NCBI RefSeq assembly: GCF_016641735.1
Contig: NZ_JAEDAO010000001.1
Span: forward strand, 2,666,001-2,730,000
Length of the DNA: 64,000 bases
Direction: 5' to 3'
Source of the DNA: Ramlibacter algicola
GTDB taxonomy: Bacteria > Pseudomonadota > Gammaproteobacteria > Burkholderiales > Burkholderiaceae_C
Position numbers and translations under genes: made by a program. Below the pieces are notes generated by a model. It was not told the DNA's origin. It was given only the letters and a program-made list of their open reading frames with translations, and searched no databases. Shown here one piece after another: positions 36,001 to 45,270 of this stretch; position 1 is the first letter of the stretch; each line of letters opens with the position of its first letter.

Positions 36001-36318
36001 TCAGCCGCCGGTGACGATCAGCTGGTTGTCGACGGACTTGACGCCCTCGACGCTGCGCGCGAGCGCTTCGGCACGCTGGCGCAGGGTGACGCTCTTCACT
36101 TCGCCCTTCAGGCGCACGTTGCCCTGGGTGGTGTCGACGTTGACCTTGAGCGCGCTCAGTTCCGGGTCCTTGACGATCGCGGCCTTCACCTTGGTGCCGA
36201 TGGTGGCGTCGTCGACGGCCTGCCCGGCGGTGCGGGTCGGGCCGCCCGGGGCGCCGGGCATGTTGCTGCAGGCAGCGAGCGAGACGGCCGCCACGAGGGC
36301 GAGAAGCAGTTTGGACAT
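36001..36318 (-). CDS. BON-domain lipoprotein
   Basis: This 105-residue protein has a lipoprotein signal peptide: hydrophobic LLLALVAAVSLAAC with the lipobox LAAC (acylated Cys at residue 17). A single BON domain follows (IGTKVKAAIVKDPELSALKVNVDTTQGNVRLKGEVKS...AEALARSVEGVKSVDNQLIV). BON proteins of the OsmY/YraP type bind phospholipids and support envelope integrity under stress. The ribosome site GGAGAAC is complementary to an upstream GTTCTCC, so translation may be controlled by a hairpin. Confidence 0.9.
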   Translation of the reverse strand: MSKLLLALVAAVSLAACSNMPGAPGGPTRTAGQAVDDATIGTKVKAAIVKDPELSALKVNVDTTQGNVRLKGEVKSVTLRQRAEALARSVEGVKSVDNQLIVTGG

Positions 36319-36321
36319 GGC

Positions 36322-36346
36322 GTTCTCCTGTTGTAAACCGGAGAAC
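36322..36346 (-). promoter_or_regulatory. Hairpin that would sequester the ribosome site of the BON gene
   Basis: In the mRNA sense, GTTCTCC (36346-36340), an 11-base loop and GGAGAAC (36328-36322) form a perfect 7-bp stem. The second arm is the Shine-Dalgarno sequence, 3 bases before the ATG. Whether the mRNA start lies upstream of the first arm is uncertain. Confidence 0.45.
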
Positions 36347-36399
36347 TATTGGCTGCGCGCCACAGCCGGGCTGTAGGACTGCAGCGCGCCGTGATGCCG

Positions 36400-37380
36400 C
36401 TAGGGGGCGTTTGCAGCGCAACCGTCGACGCACTTGCCGCCGGCGTCGAAGGCCATCATCCTGCCCGACAGCGGAAGGTACACGGGCACCTTCACTGCCT
36501 TGATGAACGCTTCGGCCTTGCTGCCCGGGCGCACCTTGCCGCCGCTGGTGCTGGCTTCGTTGGCGTGCGACGCGATGACGGATGCCGGCTGGACCAGTTC
36601 GTTGATGACGTAGGCCGCCTCGGCCGGGCCGGTCGTGAAGCCATCGCCGATGTTCATCACGGCGAGCTTGGCGTTGTAGAGGCGGCGCACGACGGCGTCC
36701 TGGTCCGCCGTGATGCCGGTGTCGCCCGACAGGTACACGGCCAGGCCGTTGCTGAACTTGAGCACGTAACCCGTGGCCAGGCCGACGTCACCCCAGATGC
36801 CGGCGGACTTCATCGCCTTGCCCAGGTCGCCGGGGATGTAGTCCGGATCGAGGCCGTTGCTGTGCATCGCCGTGACCGTGGCGATGCGCACCCCGCCGAT
36901 GGTGACGCTGCCGCCGAAGCGGGCCAGCACCGAATCGGCCGGATTGCCGCCGAGGGCACGCAGCTTGGCGGCGAAGAACGACGGCATGTCGCTGCCGGTG
37001 ACGATCTTGGCCTTCTTGGCGAGCGCGATCCTGGTCGCGTTGCCGTCGGGCAGGTCGGACACCGACGCATCCGGCGCGTTGCACTGCCCGGCGCCGATGG
37101 CCTTGGTGTGCGCGTTGCCCAGGTGGTCGCCGTGCGTGTGGGTGACGAGCACGATATCGATCTTGCCCAGGCGCGGATCCTCGGCGCCCATGACGGTGCG
37201 GCCCGGGTCGTACAGCACGCGGGTGCCGTTGGGATCTTCGAAGACGAGGGCGCGGTCCTGCGCGCAGAACTCGCCGTCGAAGCCGCCGAGCGGCGTGACC
37301 TTGACGACTTGCGCGGCGGCGGGAGCGGCCAGCGCGGCGGCCATGCAGGCCAGGGTGGCGAGGCGAATGGAAAGCTTCAT
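36400..37380 (-). CDS. Secreted metallo-beta-lactamase-fold hydrolase
   Basis: This 326-residue protein of the MBL-fold metal-dependent hydrolase family (UlaG/YhfI-like) has a signal peptide (residues 1-23, ending AAPAAAQ), so it is periplasmic or exported. The zinc-binding motif THTHGDHLG is clear. Further metal ligands are likely in VTAMHSNG, YLSGDTGI and ASHANEAS. The start is set by AAGGAG 7 bases upstream and by the signal peptide. Substrate unknown; no neighbouring gene suggests one. Confidence 0.85.
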   Translation of the reverse strand: MKLSIRLATLACMAAALAAPAAAQVVKVTPLGGFDGEFCAQDRALVFEDPNGTRVLYDPGRTVMGAEDPRLGKIDIVLVTHTHGDHLGNAHTKAIGAGQCNAPDASVSDLPDGNATRIALAKKAKIVTGSDMPSFFAAKLRALGGNPADSVLARFGGSVTIGGVRIATVTAMHSNGLDPDYIPGDLGKAMKSAGIWGDVGLATGYVLKFSNGLAVYLSGDTGITADQDAVVRRLYNAKLAVMNIGDGFTTGPAEAAYVINELVQPASVIASHANEASTSGGKVRPGSKAEAFIKAVKVPVYLPLSGRMMAFDAGGKCVDGCAANAP

Positions 37381-37474
37381 CGGGTCTCCTTCGTTGGTAT
37401 GCCAACCGCGCAGGCGGTGGTGCGGACCATGCCAGCGTGGCATGGCCGAGGCATTCAGGGAAACCCGGCCGTGC

Positions 37475-37666
37475 TCAGTCCTCGCCCGCTTGCGGGGCGC
37501 GCAGCTGCTCGCGCAGCCAGGCCTCACCGCCGAGCTCCTCGAAGCGCGCCTTCTCGGCGGCGTCGAGATGGACGGTGACGGCGGAGCGCTTGGGTGCGCG
37601 CTGCGGCTTCGCGCGCGGCGCGGACGGCTTTGGGGCTGCGGGCTTGGGCCCGCCCATCTGGAACAT
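37475..37666 (-). CDS. Small hypothetical protein (Pro/Lys-rich N-terminus)
   Basis: This is a 63-residue protein, or 80 if the ATG at 37717 is used. The first half is basic and proline-rich (GPKPAAPKPSAPRAKPQR). The second half, VTVHLDAAEKARFEELGGEAWLREQL, looks like a short helical, ribbon-helix-helix-like module, but I cannot assign a family. The chosen ATG gives the compact form; neither start has a strong ribosome site. Codon use matches the genome, and the gene is monocistronic. Confidence 0.5.
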   Translation of the reverse strand: MFQMGGPKPAAPKPSAPRAKPQRAPKRSAVTVHLDAAEKARFEELGGEAWLREQLRAPQAGED

Positions 37667-37738
37667 GGCTTCAGCGTACTTCGAGGTCCGCCGGCGCGGC
37701 GTCAGCCGGGAGGCCATCCAGGCTCGACGTCGTCGAGC

Positions 37739-38047
37739 TCACATCCAGCCGGCCAGCGCCCAGAGGAGGAACGAAATGATCGCGAAGAATTGGCACACCG
37801 CCCCGATCGGGGTGATCTTCCAACGCTGCTTGTTGAACAGCGCCTCGCGCCAACGGACCTTCCCCGACAGCTCGAGGATGTTGGCCAGGTACAGCGCGGT
37901 GAATCCCGCTCCGCAGTCCCAAAGCACGCTCCTGAGCTTTCCAGCGTCCCAGTTGTGGAATGCCATCAGGAACGCGATCAGTCCCATGAAGAGCACGATG
38001 ACGCGGAACAGGAGTTCCGTGATGGAGCGGCCGTTCATCTCGATCAT
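37739..38047 (-). CDS. Small three-helix membrane protein, candidate bacteriocin immunity protein
   Basis: This 102-residue protein has three predicted membrane segments: residues about 11-30, 44-60 and 80-101. It has no recognised family. The start is fixed by a very strong ribosome site AAGGAGGAG 4 bases upstream. It lies 18 bases after the double-glycine peptide gene, on the same strand. A short hydrophobic protein directly after a GG-leader peptide is the usual position and shape of an immunity protein; the function is inference from that layout. GC content is visibly lower than in the flanking genes. A 17-base palindrome (37722-37738) touches its stop. Confidence 0.7.
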   Translation of the reverse strand: MIEMNGRSITELLFRVIVLFMGLIAFLMAFHNWDAGKLRSVLWDCGAGFTALYLANILELSGKVRWREALFNKQRWKITPIGAVCQFFAIISFLLWALAGWM

Positions 38048-38065
38048 GACGCTCCTCCTTGGGAC

Positions 38066-38299
38066 TCAAGCGCCCAGGTTTCCGCCCAGCAACGTGTCGA
38101 AGTAAGGACTGGTTGGCATCGATTCCACTGGTGCATTGATCGTCTGCGAAATTCCAGTTCCGATGGAGTAGCCGAATCCATAGGCGAGCCCCAATGCGCC
38201 CCAACTGCCGGTGTCCGTCAACAGGGCGAAGGTGACGGGCACGAAAATCGGAATTCCGCCGGAGACGCGCTCCACTTCGGCGTGAGCAAGGTCGTGCAT
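38066..38299 (-). CDS. Double-glycine leader peptide, candidate class II bacteriocin/microcin precursor
   Basis: This 77-residue precursor has leader MHDLAHAEVERVSGG (residues 1-15), which fits the double-glycine consensus: Leu at -12, Glu at -8, Val at -7, Val at -4, Ser at -3, Gly-Gly at -2/-1. Such leaders are cut by C39-peptidase ABC transporters during export. The 62-residue core is hydrophobic and Gly-rich, with GxxxG spacings (GLAYGFGYSIGTG, residues 37-49) as in pore-forming two-peptide bacteriocins, and has no cysteines. GAGGA lies 6 bases before the ATG. A small membrane protein follows in the same unit. No transporter gene is nearby, so export would rely on one elsewhere. GC is lower than the surroundings. 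Confidence 0.72.
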   Translation of the reverse strand: MHDLAHAEVERVSGGIPIFVPVTFALLTDTGSWGALGLAYGFGYSIGTGISQTINAPVESMPTSPYFDTLLGGNLGA

Positions 38300-38452
38300 G
38301 TGTATCCTCGGTTGGTCGACCGGTCAAGCGGCCGGTTTCCGCACTGCCCACGCAGGCAGCAGCTTGATTGGGAAACGCCTCGGAAGGACGCGCATCATCC
38401 ACACGGAGGTTCAGTTCTCGATGGTCGTCGCAGCATCGAAGGAGCGCGGCGC

Positions 38453-39202
38453 ATGAAGCTCCCCTGGCTCGATCCCGGTGACAACTTCCCCCCCGTCGCG
38501 CAGGCGTGGGACGAAGACCAGCCCGCGCCCGGGTTGCTCGCCGCGGGCGGCGCGCTCGACGTGCCGACGCTGGAGCGCGCATACGGTGCGGGCATCTTCC
38601 CGTGGTTCAGCGAAGGCCAGCCGATCCTCTGGTGGAGCACCGACCCCCGGATGGTGCTGTTCACCGCCGAGTTCCGTTTGCACCGCTCGCTGCGCAAGAC
38701 GATGCAGCACTTTGCCACCTCGCCAACCTGCGAGATCCGCGTCGACACGGCGTTCGCGCGCGTGATCCGCTCCTGCGCATCCAGCCCGCGCGACGGCCAG
38801 TCGGGCACGTGGATCGTGCCGGACATGGTGCACGCGTACGAGGCGTTCCACGCCGCCGGCCACGCGCACAGCATCGAGACCTGGATCGACGGCGAACTCG
38901 CCGGCGGCCTGTACTGCGTGAACCTGGGTCGAGCGGTCTTCGGCGAATCGATGTTCACCCGCCGCACGGACGCTTCCAAGATCGCGCTCGGGGCGCTGGT
39001 TGCCTTCTGCCGCGTGCACGGCATCGACGTGATCGACTGCCAGCAGAACACGCGCCATCTCGCCTCGCTCGGCGCGCGGGAAGTGCCGCGCGCGCAATTC
39101 GTCGCGGACGTGGCGCGGCGGGTGCGGCTGCCCGCGCCGCAGTGGAAATTCGACCCCGTATACTGGGACGCACTCCTCCCGCCGTCGCAGAAGCCCGCGT
39201 GA
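38453..39202 (+). CDS. aat: Leucyl/phenylalanyl-tRNA--protein transferase Aat
   Basis: This 249-residue enzyme adds Leu or Phe to proteins with N-terminal Arg or Lys, marking them for ClpAP degradation. The motifs [79 protein letters not shown] and [22 protein letters not shown] cover the whole family. AAGGAG lies upstream of the ATG. Its stop overlaps the next start (GTGA), so it is coupled to the second N-end-rule transferase. Confidence 0.96.
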   Translation: MKLPWLDPGDNFPPVAQAWDEDQPAPGLLAAGGALDVPTLERAYGAGIFPWFSEGQPILWWSTDPRMVLFTAEFRLHRSLRKTMQHFATSPTCEIRVDTAFARVIRSCASSPRDGQSGTWIVPDMVHAYEAFHAAGHAHSIETWIDGELAGGLYCVNLGRAVFGESMFTRRTDASKIALGALVAFCRVHGIDVIDCQQNTRHLASLGAREVPRAQFVADVARRVRLPAPQWKFDPVYWDALLPPSQKPA

Positions 39203-39936
39203 CGCACCTCAAGGACCTTCCGCTCCAGACGCTGCAGTTCTATGCGACGGCGCCCTACCCGTGCAGCTACCTGCCGGGGCGCCAGGCGCGGTCGCAGGTG
39301 GCGACGCCCAGCCACCTGATCCACAACGACGCCTACTCGGACCTGGTCACCAGCGGCTTCCGCCGCAGCGGCATGTTCACGTACCGGCCGTACTGCGACG
39401 GATGCCGCGCCTGCGTGCCCCTGCGCGTGCTCGCGCCCCAGTTCCGGCCCGACCGCAGCCAGCGCCGCGCCTGGGAGCGGCACAAGGACCTGCAGGCGCG
39501 CGTGCTCAAGCTGTGCTTCGTGCCCGAGCACTACCAGCTGTACCTGCGCTACCAGAGCGGCCGCCACGCGGGCGGCGGCATGGACCACGACAGCATCGAC
39601 CAGTACACGCAGTTCCTGCTGCAAAGCCGGGTGAACTCGCGCCTCGTCGAATTCCGCGAGACGCTGCCCGACGGCTCGGCCGGCGCGCTGCGCATGGTGT
39701 CCATCCTCGACGTGCTCGGCGACGGCCTGTCCGCGGTCTACACCTTCTACGAGCCGGACGAGCGCGCCAGCTACGGCACCTACAGCGTCCTGTGGCAGAT
39801 CGACCAGGCCCGCAAGCTCAAGCTGCCCCACGTCTACCTGGGCTACTGGATCGGCGAGAGCCCGAAGATGAGCTACAAGGCCCGCTTCCGGCCGCACCAG
39901 CTGTTGCGCGACGGCACCTGGGTCGAAGGCGATTGA
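39199..39936 (+). CDS. bpt: Aspartate/glutamate leucyltransferase Bpt (arginyltransferase family)
   Basis: This 245-residue N-end-rule enzyme transfers Leu to N-terminal Asp or Glu. The N-terminal Cys-containing [16 protein letters not shown] and the cluster [18 protein letters not shown] are characteristic, as are [16 protein letters not shown] and [24 protein letters not shown]. The start is GTG overlapping the aat stop. Together with aat it gives the cell a full bacterial N-degron pathway for basic and acidic N-termini. Confidence 0.94.
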   Translation: MTHLKDLPLQTLQFYATAPYPCSYLPGRQARSQVATPSHLIHNDAYSDLVTSGFRRSGMFTYRPYCDGCRACVPLRVLAPQFRPDRSQRRAWERHKDLQARVLKLCFVPEHYQLYLRYQSGRHAGGGMDHDSIDQYTQFLLQSRVNSRLVEFRETLPDGSAGALRMVSILDVLGDGLSAVYTFYEPDERASYGTYSVLWQIDQARKLKLPHVYLGYWIGESPKMSYKARFRPHQLLRDGTWVEGD

Positions 39937-39964
39937 CCCCCTGCGCCTTTTCACCACATAAAAT
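39933..39964 (+). promoter_or_regulatory. Promoter of the IclR gene
   Basis: TTGACC (39933-39938) and TAAAAT (39959-39964) have a long 20-base spacer. The -10 box ends only 6 bases before the GTG start, so the transcript would be leaderless. Confidence 0.4.
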
Positions 39965-39970
39965 CAGGGC

Positions 39971-40786
39971 GTGCCCGCACGCTCCAATCGCAAGGCCGAC
40001 AGCGGCCAGCCCGCGACGCCCACCATCCAGGTCATCGAACGCATGTTCGCGCTCATCGACGTGCTCGCCTCGCGCGAGGAGGCGGTGTCGCTGAAGGAGA
40101 TCAGCGCCCGCACCGGGCTGCACCCTTCCACCACGCACCGCATCCTGAACGACCTCGCCGTCGGCCGCTTCGTCGACCGGCCCGAGGCCGGCAGCTACCG
40201 GCTCGGCATGCGCCTGCTGGAACTGGGCAACCTGGTGAAGGCACGCCTGAACGTGCGCGACGCCGCGCTGGCACCTATGCGCGAGCTGCACCGGCAGATC
40301 CAGCAGCCCGTCAACCTCTCCGTGCGCCAGGGCGACGAGATCATCTACATCGAGCGCGCGTACAGCGAACGCTCGGGCATGCAGGTCGTACGCGCCATCG
40401 GCGGCCGGGCGCCGCTGCACCTGACGTCCACCGGCAAGCTGTTCCTCGCCGCGGACGACGCGCAGCGCGTGCGCGCGTACGCCACGCGCACCGGCCTTCC
40501 CGGTCACACGCGCAACAGCATCACGCAATTGCAGGCGCTCGAGCGCGAACTCGCCAAGGCGCGCCAGTACGGCGTCGCCCGCGACAACGAGGAACTGGAA
40601 CTCGGCGTGCGCTGCATGGCCGCCGGCATCTACGACGACCAGGGCAAGCTGGTCGCGGGCCTGTCGATCTCCGCCCCGGCGGACCGCCTCGACGAGGGGT
40701 GGCTGAACAAGCTGGAGACCACGGCCAACGAGATCTCCGCCTCGCTGGGACACAAGCCGCCGCCGCCGCATCGAGCCGCGGCCTGA
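39971..40786 (+). CDS. IclR-family transcriptional regulator
   Basis: This 271-residue regulator has an N-terminal winged helix (TIQVIERMFALIDVLASREEAVSLKEISARTGLHPSTTHRILNDL, about residues 17-61) and a C-terminal effector domain with VRAIGGRAPLHLTSTGKLFLA and the conserved Cys in LELGVRCMAAGIYDDQGKLVAGLSIS. The start is a GTG: the helix-turn-helix begins too close for the next in-frame ATG (40043) to work. IclR proteins usually control breakdown of aromatic or organic acids. No catabolic gene is adjacent, so the target is unknown. Confidence 0.9.
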   Translation: MPARSNRKADSGQPATPTIQVIERMFALIDVLASREEAVSLKEISARTGLHPSTTHRILNDLAVGRFVDRPEAGSYRLGMRLLELGNLVKARLNVRDAALAPMRELHRQIQQPVNLSVRQGDEIIYIERAYSERSGMQVVRAIGGRAPLHLTSTGKLFLAADDAQRVRAYATRTGLPGHTRNSITQLQALERELAKARQYGVARDNEELELGVRCMAAGIYDDQGKLVAGLSISAPADRLDEGWLNKLETTANEISASLGHKPPPPHRAAA

Positions 40787-40792
40787 AAGACG

Positions 40793-40816
40793 AAAGGCGC
40801 CCGAGGGCGCCTTTTT
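40793..40816 (+). terminator. Intrinsic terminator after the IclR gene
   Basis: AAAGGCGCCC and GGGCGCCTTT pair closely (the effective loop is 4 bases), followed by a TTTTT run. It lies between convergent genes and, read the other way, ends in TTTC. Confidence 0.8.
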
Positions 40817-40834
40817 CGTCGTCGTCGCCGGCGA

Positions 40835-41875
40835 TCAGCCGCTGACCTGCCGCACCACCGTCGACGGCACCGTGGCCGCCGGCAGCGTGGCGCCGGCGCT
40901 GGCGGGCGCGTTGTTCTCGACCCAGCGGCGCACGCGCTCGGCGTCGGCGATGCGGCTGAGCTTCCCGGCGGAATCCAGGAACACCATGATCAGCTTGCGG
41001 CCGGCGACCTTGGCCTGCATCACCAGGCACTGGCCGGCCTCGGAGATGTAGCCGGTCTTCTGCAGGCCGATGTCCCAGTCGGGGTTCTTCACCAGCCGGT
41101 TGGTGTTGTTGTACTGGAGCATCCGCTTGCCGACGGCGACGACGGCGCCGGGGGACGTGGAGTACTCGCGCAGCTGCGGCACCTGCGACGCGACGTTGAC
41201 CAGCGTGGCCAGGTCCTTCGCGCTGGACTGGTTGCGGAACGACAGGCCGGTGGGCTCGACGTACTGCGTGTCCTTCATCCCGAGCTCGCGCGCCTTGGCG
41301 TTCATCTTCGCCACGAACACCTGCAGGCCACCGGGGAAGGTGCGGCCCAGTGCGTGCGCCGCGCGGTTCTCGCTGGACATCAGCGCCAGGTGCATCGCTT
41401 CGTCGCGGGTGAGAGTGGTGCCCACGCGCAGGCGCGAGCTGCTGCCCTTCTCGGTGTCGACGTCGTCCTGGGTGATGGTGATCACCTCATCCAGCGGCAG
41501 GTTGGCTTCGCTGACCACCAGGCCGGTCATCAGCTTGGTGAGCGACGCGATGGGGAGGACGGCTTGTTCGTTCTTGGAGAACAGGATCTCGTGCGTGTCC
41601 TGGTCCATCACCAGCGCCACGCTGGAACGCAGCGCGAGTTCGTCCTGCGCCGAGTGCAGGCCGGCCTTCTGGCCGTACGACGGCTTCGCCGCGATGATCG
41701 GCGCCCGGCGATGCTTGGCGATGTAGGTCTTGGAGACGCGGGCCTTCTTGGCCACCTTGCGCTGGCCGGCTTCGGCCGCAGTGGGCACGAGCGCGGCGAC
41801 GATGGCGAAAGCGACTGCGGCATGCAGCATGCGGCGCAGAGTCGGATTCACGGCAGTGGGCAGCGCTGGACGCAT
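40835..41875 (-). CDS. pbpG: D-alanyl-D-alanine endopeptidase (PBP7/8-like, S11 family)
   Basis: This 346-residue periplasmic penicillin-binding protein cleaves D-Ala-meso-DAP cross-links in peptidoglycan. A signal peptide covers residues up to about 36 (ends TAAEA), followed by a basic linker. The active-site motifs are Ser111 in SLTK, SEN (168-170) and Lys273-Thr-Gly. The short C-terminal part without a long amphipathic anchor favours the PbpG type over DacA. An alternative start is the ATG at residue 16. It converges with the IclR gene across a terminator. Confidence 0.9.
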   Translation of the reverse strand: MRPALPTAVNPTLRRMLHAAVAFAIVAALVPTAAEAGQRKVAKKARVSKTYIAKHRRAPIIAAKPSYGQKAGLHSAQDELALRSSVALVMDQDTHEILFSKNEQAVLPIASLTKLMTGLVVSEANLPLDEVITITQDDVDTEKGSSSRLRVGTTLTRDEAMHLALMSSENRAAHALGRTFPGGLQVFVAKMNAKARELGMKDTQYVEPTGLSFRNQSSAKDLATLVNVASQVPQLREYSTSPGAVVAVGKRMLQYNNTNRLVKNPDWDIGLQKTGYISEAGQCLVMQAKVAGRKLIMVFLDSAGKLSRIADAERVRRWVENNAPASAGATLPAATVPSTVVRQVSG

Positions 41876-41994
41876 TCGGCAACGACTCCTACGGGCCTGG
41901 ACTGTCGAGCAGTCTAGCCCGGCAGTAAAAGCAACGCAACATCAACGACTTAGGGCGGATTCCTCAGCCGTCGCCGAATTATATGGACACAACC

Positions 41995-43533
41995 CTAACC
42001 TTGTGCAGCCAGCCGCTCAGCTTTACTTTGTAACTTGTTGAGAGCACTCAGATAAGCCTTCGCCGACGCGACCACGATGTCGGGGTCGGCGCCCACCCCG
42101 TTGACCACCCGGCCAGCGTTCTGCAACCGGACCGTGACCTCGCCCTGGCTCTCGGTCGAGCCGCTGATGGCGTTGATCGAGAACAACACCATGTCCGCGC
42201 CGGACCGCACGTGGCTCTCGATGGCCTTGAAGGTCGCGTCGACCGGACCGTTGCCGTCCGACTCGCAGCGGACCTCGCGCCCGGCTGCGTTGAACACCAC
42301 GGCCGCATGCGGCCGCTCGCCCGTCTCGCTGCGTTGCGCGAGCGACACCAGCCGATAGGTTTCCCGCTCCTGCGTCACCGACTCGTCGCTGACGAGCGCG
42401 AGGATGTCCTCGTCGAAGATCTCGCTCTTGCGGTCGGCCAGCTCCTTGAACTTCGCGAACGCGGCGTTGACCTCGGCTTCACTGTCCAGTTCGACGCCCA
42501 GTTCCTGCAGCCGCTGCTTGAACGCGTTGCGGCCCGACAGCTTGCCCAGCACGATCTTGTTGGCGGTCCAGCCCACGTCCTCGGCCCGCATGATCTCGTA
42601 GGTGTCGCGCGCCTTCAGCACGCCGTCCTGGTGGATGCCGCTGGCATGGGCGAACGCGTTGGCGCCGACCACCGCCTTGTTGGGCTGCACGACGAAGCCG
42701 GTGGTCTGGCTCACCATGCGGCTGGCGGCCACGATGTGCTTCGTGTCGACGTTCACGTCGAGCCCGAAGTAATCCTTGCGCGTACGCACCGCCATGACGA
42801 TTTCCTCGAGCGAGCAGTTGCCCGCCCGCTCGCCCAACCCGTTGATCGTGCATTCGACCTGGCGCGCGCCGCCGATCTTGACGCCCGCCAGCGAGTTGGC
42901 CACCGCCATGCCCAGGTCGTTGTGGCAGTGCACCGACCACACGGCCTTGTCCGAGTTCGGAATGCGGTCGCGCAGCGTGCGGATGAACTCGCCGTACAGC
43001 TCGGGGATCGCGTAGCCGACCGTGTCGGGCACGTTGATCGTCGTCGCGCCCTCGGCGATCACGGTCTCCAGCACGCGGCACAGGAAGTCCGCGTCACTGC
43101 GGTAGCCGTCCTCGGGCGAGAACTCGACGTCGCCGCACAGGTTGCGCGCGAAGCGCACCGACAGCTTCGCCTGTTCCAGCACCTGCTCCGGCGACATCCG
43201 CAGCTTTTTCTCCATGTGCAAGGGCGACGTGGCGATGAAGGTGTGGATGCGCGCGCGCGCCGCATCCTTGAGCGCCTCGGCTGCGCGTGAGATGTCGCGG
43301 TCGTTGGCGCGCGAGAGGCCGCAGACGGTGGAGTCCTTGATGGCACGGGCGATGGTCTGCACCGCTTCGAAGTCGCCATTGGAGCTGGCCGGAAAGCCCG
43401 CCTCGATGACGTCGACCTTCAGCCGTTCCAGCTGCCGCGCGATGCGCAGCTTCTCGTCGCGGGTCATCGACGCGCCGGGCGATTGCTCGCCATCGCGCAG
43501 CGTCGTGTCGAAGATGATCAGCTGGTCGGCCAT
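41995..43533 (-). CDS. leuA: 2-isopropylmalate synthase LeuA, short form
   Basis: This 512-residue enzyme condenses acetyl-CoA with 2-oxoisovalerate, the first committed step of leucine synthesis. The N-terminus [50 protein letters not shown] and [12 protein letters not shown] match the E. coli-type LeuA, and the C-terminal regulatory domain (from about residue 390) is complete. It lies 12 bases after a second, longer IPMS of a different subfamily. Both are downstream of a leucine attenuator, so both are likely leucine-repressed; feedback inhibition may differ. Confidence 0.95.
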   Translation of the reverse strand: MADQLIIFDTTLRDGEQSPGASMTRDEKLRIARQLERLKVDVIEAGFPASSNGDFEAVQTIARAIKDSTVCGLSRANDRDISRAAEALKDAARARIHTFIATSPLHMEKKLRMSPEQVLEQAKLSVRFARNLCGDVEFSPEDGYRSDADFLCRVLETVIAEGATTINVPDTVGYAIPELYGEFIRTLRDRIPNSDKAVWSVHCHNDLGMAVANSLAGVKIGGARQVECTINGLGERAGNCSLEEIVMAVRTRKDYFGLDVNVDTKHIVAASRMVSQTTGFVVQPNKAVVGANAFAHASGIHQDGVLKARDTYEIMRAEDVGWTANKIVLGKLSGRNAFKQRLQELGVELDSEAEVNAAFAKFKELADRKSEIFDEDILALVSDESVTQERETYRLVSLAQRSETGERPHAAVVFNAAGREVRCESDGNGPVDATFKAIESHVRSGADMVLFSINAISGSTESQGEVTVRLQNAGRVVNGVGADPDIVVASAKAYLSALNKLQSKAERLAAQG

Positions 43534-43545
43534 GGTCGATTCCCC

Positions 43546-45234
43546 TTACTTCGCCGGTGCGTAGGCGGACGCGTCGCGCGGCACCGCATTCGCGCGCTGC
43601 AGGCCCGACAGGATGGCCTTGAGCGAGGCGGCGACGATGTTCGCGTCGCGCCCGACGCCGAACAGCGTGCGCTGGCCGACGCGCAGTTCGATGTATGCGA
43701 CGGCTTGCGCGTTGGCGCCGGATCCGATGGCGTGCTCGTGGTAGTCCAGCACGCGCACGGTGTCTCCCACTGCAATCGCCAGGGCATCCACGAACGCGTC
43801 GATCGGCCCGTTGCCCGTGCCGCCCAGGCGCACCGTGCGCTCGCCGATGCGCACCTCGGCTTCCAGCTGGACACCCTCCCCGCCTTGCGCGACCTGGTGC
43901 CTGGGCGTCTCGATCGACGCCAGCCCGTACTCGCGCTCGAACAGGTCGAACAGCTCGCGCGCGGTGAGCTCCTTGCCGCTGGCGTCCATCACGCCCTGCA
44001 CGACCTGGCTGAACTCGATCTGCAGCCGGCGCGGCAGCTCCAGGCCGAACTCGCTTTCCAGCAGGTACGAGATGCCGCCCTTGCCCGACTGGCTGTTGAC
44101 GCGGATCACCGCCTCGTAGCTGCGGCCCAGGTCCTTGGGGTCGATCGGCAGGTACGGCATGTCCCAGGTGTCGCCGTCCTTGCGCGCCGAGAACGCCTTC
44201 TTGATCGCGTCCTGGTGCGAGCCGGAGAACGAGGTGTAGACCAGGTCGCCCACGTACGGATGGCGCGGGTGCACCGGCAGCTGGTTGCACTGCTCCACGA
44301 TGCGGCGCGTCTCGTCGATGTCGGAGAAGTCCAGGCCCGGGTGCACGCCCTGCGTGTACATGTTGAGCGCGACGTTCACCAGGTCGAGGTTGCCGGTGCG
44401 CTCGCCGTTGCCGAACAGGCAGCCTTCGAGGCGGTCGGCGCCGGCCATGATCGCGAACTCACCGGCGGCGGTGCCGGTGCCGCGGTCGTTGTGCGGATGC
44501 ACGGACAGCACGATGCCTTCGCGCCGCTCGAGGTGGCGGTGCATCCACTCGATCATGTCCGCGAAGATGTTCGGCGTGGAGTGCTCCACCGTCGACGGCA
44601 GGTTGACGATGCACTTGCGCTGCGGCGTCGGTTGCCACACGGCCGTGACTGCATCCACCACCCGCTTGGCGAACGGCAGCTCGGTGCCGGAGAACATCTC
44701 GGGCGAGTACTGGAACACCCACTCGGTGTCCGGCTGCTGCGCGGCGAGTTCCTGGAACAGCCGGGCCCGGCTGGCGGCGAGGTCGACGATGCCGTCCTCG
44801 TCCAGGCCGAGCACCACCTTGCGCATCACCGGCGCAGTGGCGTTGTACAGGTGAACGATCGCACGGCGGGCGCCACGCAGGGATTCGAACGTGCGGCGGA
44901 TCAGCGGCTCACGCGCCTGCGTGAGCACCTGGATCGTGACGTCGTCGGGAATCAGGTTCTCTTCGACCAGCTTGCGCACGAAGTCCCACTCGACCTGCGA
45001 CGCGGACGGGAAGCCGACCTCGATCTCCTTGAAGCCGATCTTCACCAGCGCCTGGAACATGCGCAGCTTGCGCGGGATGTCCATCGGCTCGATCAGCGCC
45101 TGGTTGCCGTCACGCAGGTCGACGCTGCACCACACCGGCGGGCGGCTGATCACCGCGTCGGGCCAGCTGCGATCCTTCAGGCCGACCCGGGGGAAGGATC
45201 GGTACTTGCTGGCTGGGTTCTGCAACATGGGCAT
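43546..45234 (-). CDS. leuA: 2-isopropylmalate synthase, long form (LeuA type 2)
   Basis: This 562-residue IPMS belongs to the long subfamily, as in actinobacteria. The opening is [49 protein letters not shown], followed by [42 protein letters not shown] and [12 protein letters not shown]. The C-terminal LeuA regulatory domain includes [12 protein letters not shown]. An upstream start at 45300 is rejected because it would lie inside the attenuator terminator. The ribosome site is weak. The gene is preceded by a Leu-rich leader peptide and terminator, and the short leuA follows after 12 bases. Confidence 0.95.
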   Translation of the reverse strand: MPMLQNPASKYRSFPRVGLKDRSWPDAVISRPPVWCSVDLRDGNQALIEPMDIPRKLRMFQALVKIGFKEIEVGFPSASQVEWDFVRKLVEENLIPDDVTIQVLTQAREPLIRRTFESLRGARRAIVHLYNATAPVMRKVVLGLDEDGIVDLAASRARLFQELAAQQPDTEWVFQYSPEMFSGTELPFAKRVVDAVTAVWQPTPQRKCIVNLPSTVEHSTPNIFADMIEWMHRHLERREGIVLSVHPHNDRGTGTAAGEFAIMAGADRLEGCLFGNGERTGNLDLVNVALNMYTQGVHPGLDFSDIDETRRIVEQCNQLPVHPRHPYVGDLVYTSFSGSHQDAIKKAFSARKDGDTWDMPYLPIDPKDLGRSYEAVIRVNSQSGKGGISYLLESEFGLELPRRLQIEFSQVVQGVMDASGKELTARELFDLFEREYGLASIETPRHQVAQGGEGVQLEAEVRIGERTVRLGGTGNGPIDAFVDALAIAVGDTVRVLDYHEHAIGSGANAQAVAYIELRVGQRTLFGVGRDANIVAASLKAILSGLQRANAVPRDASAYAPAK

Positions 45235-45270
45235 GGTCGTCTTTCGTTCCGGTGGATCCCCCAGCAGCCC

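Noticed and set aside
37667..37717. N-terminal extension of the small hypothetical protein (80 instead of 63 residues)
   Set aside because: The extra residues are Arg-rich and no ribosome site supports the ATG at 37717; kept as an alternative only.
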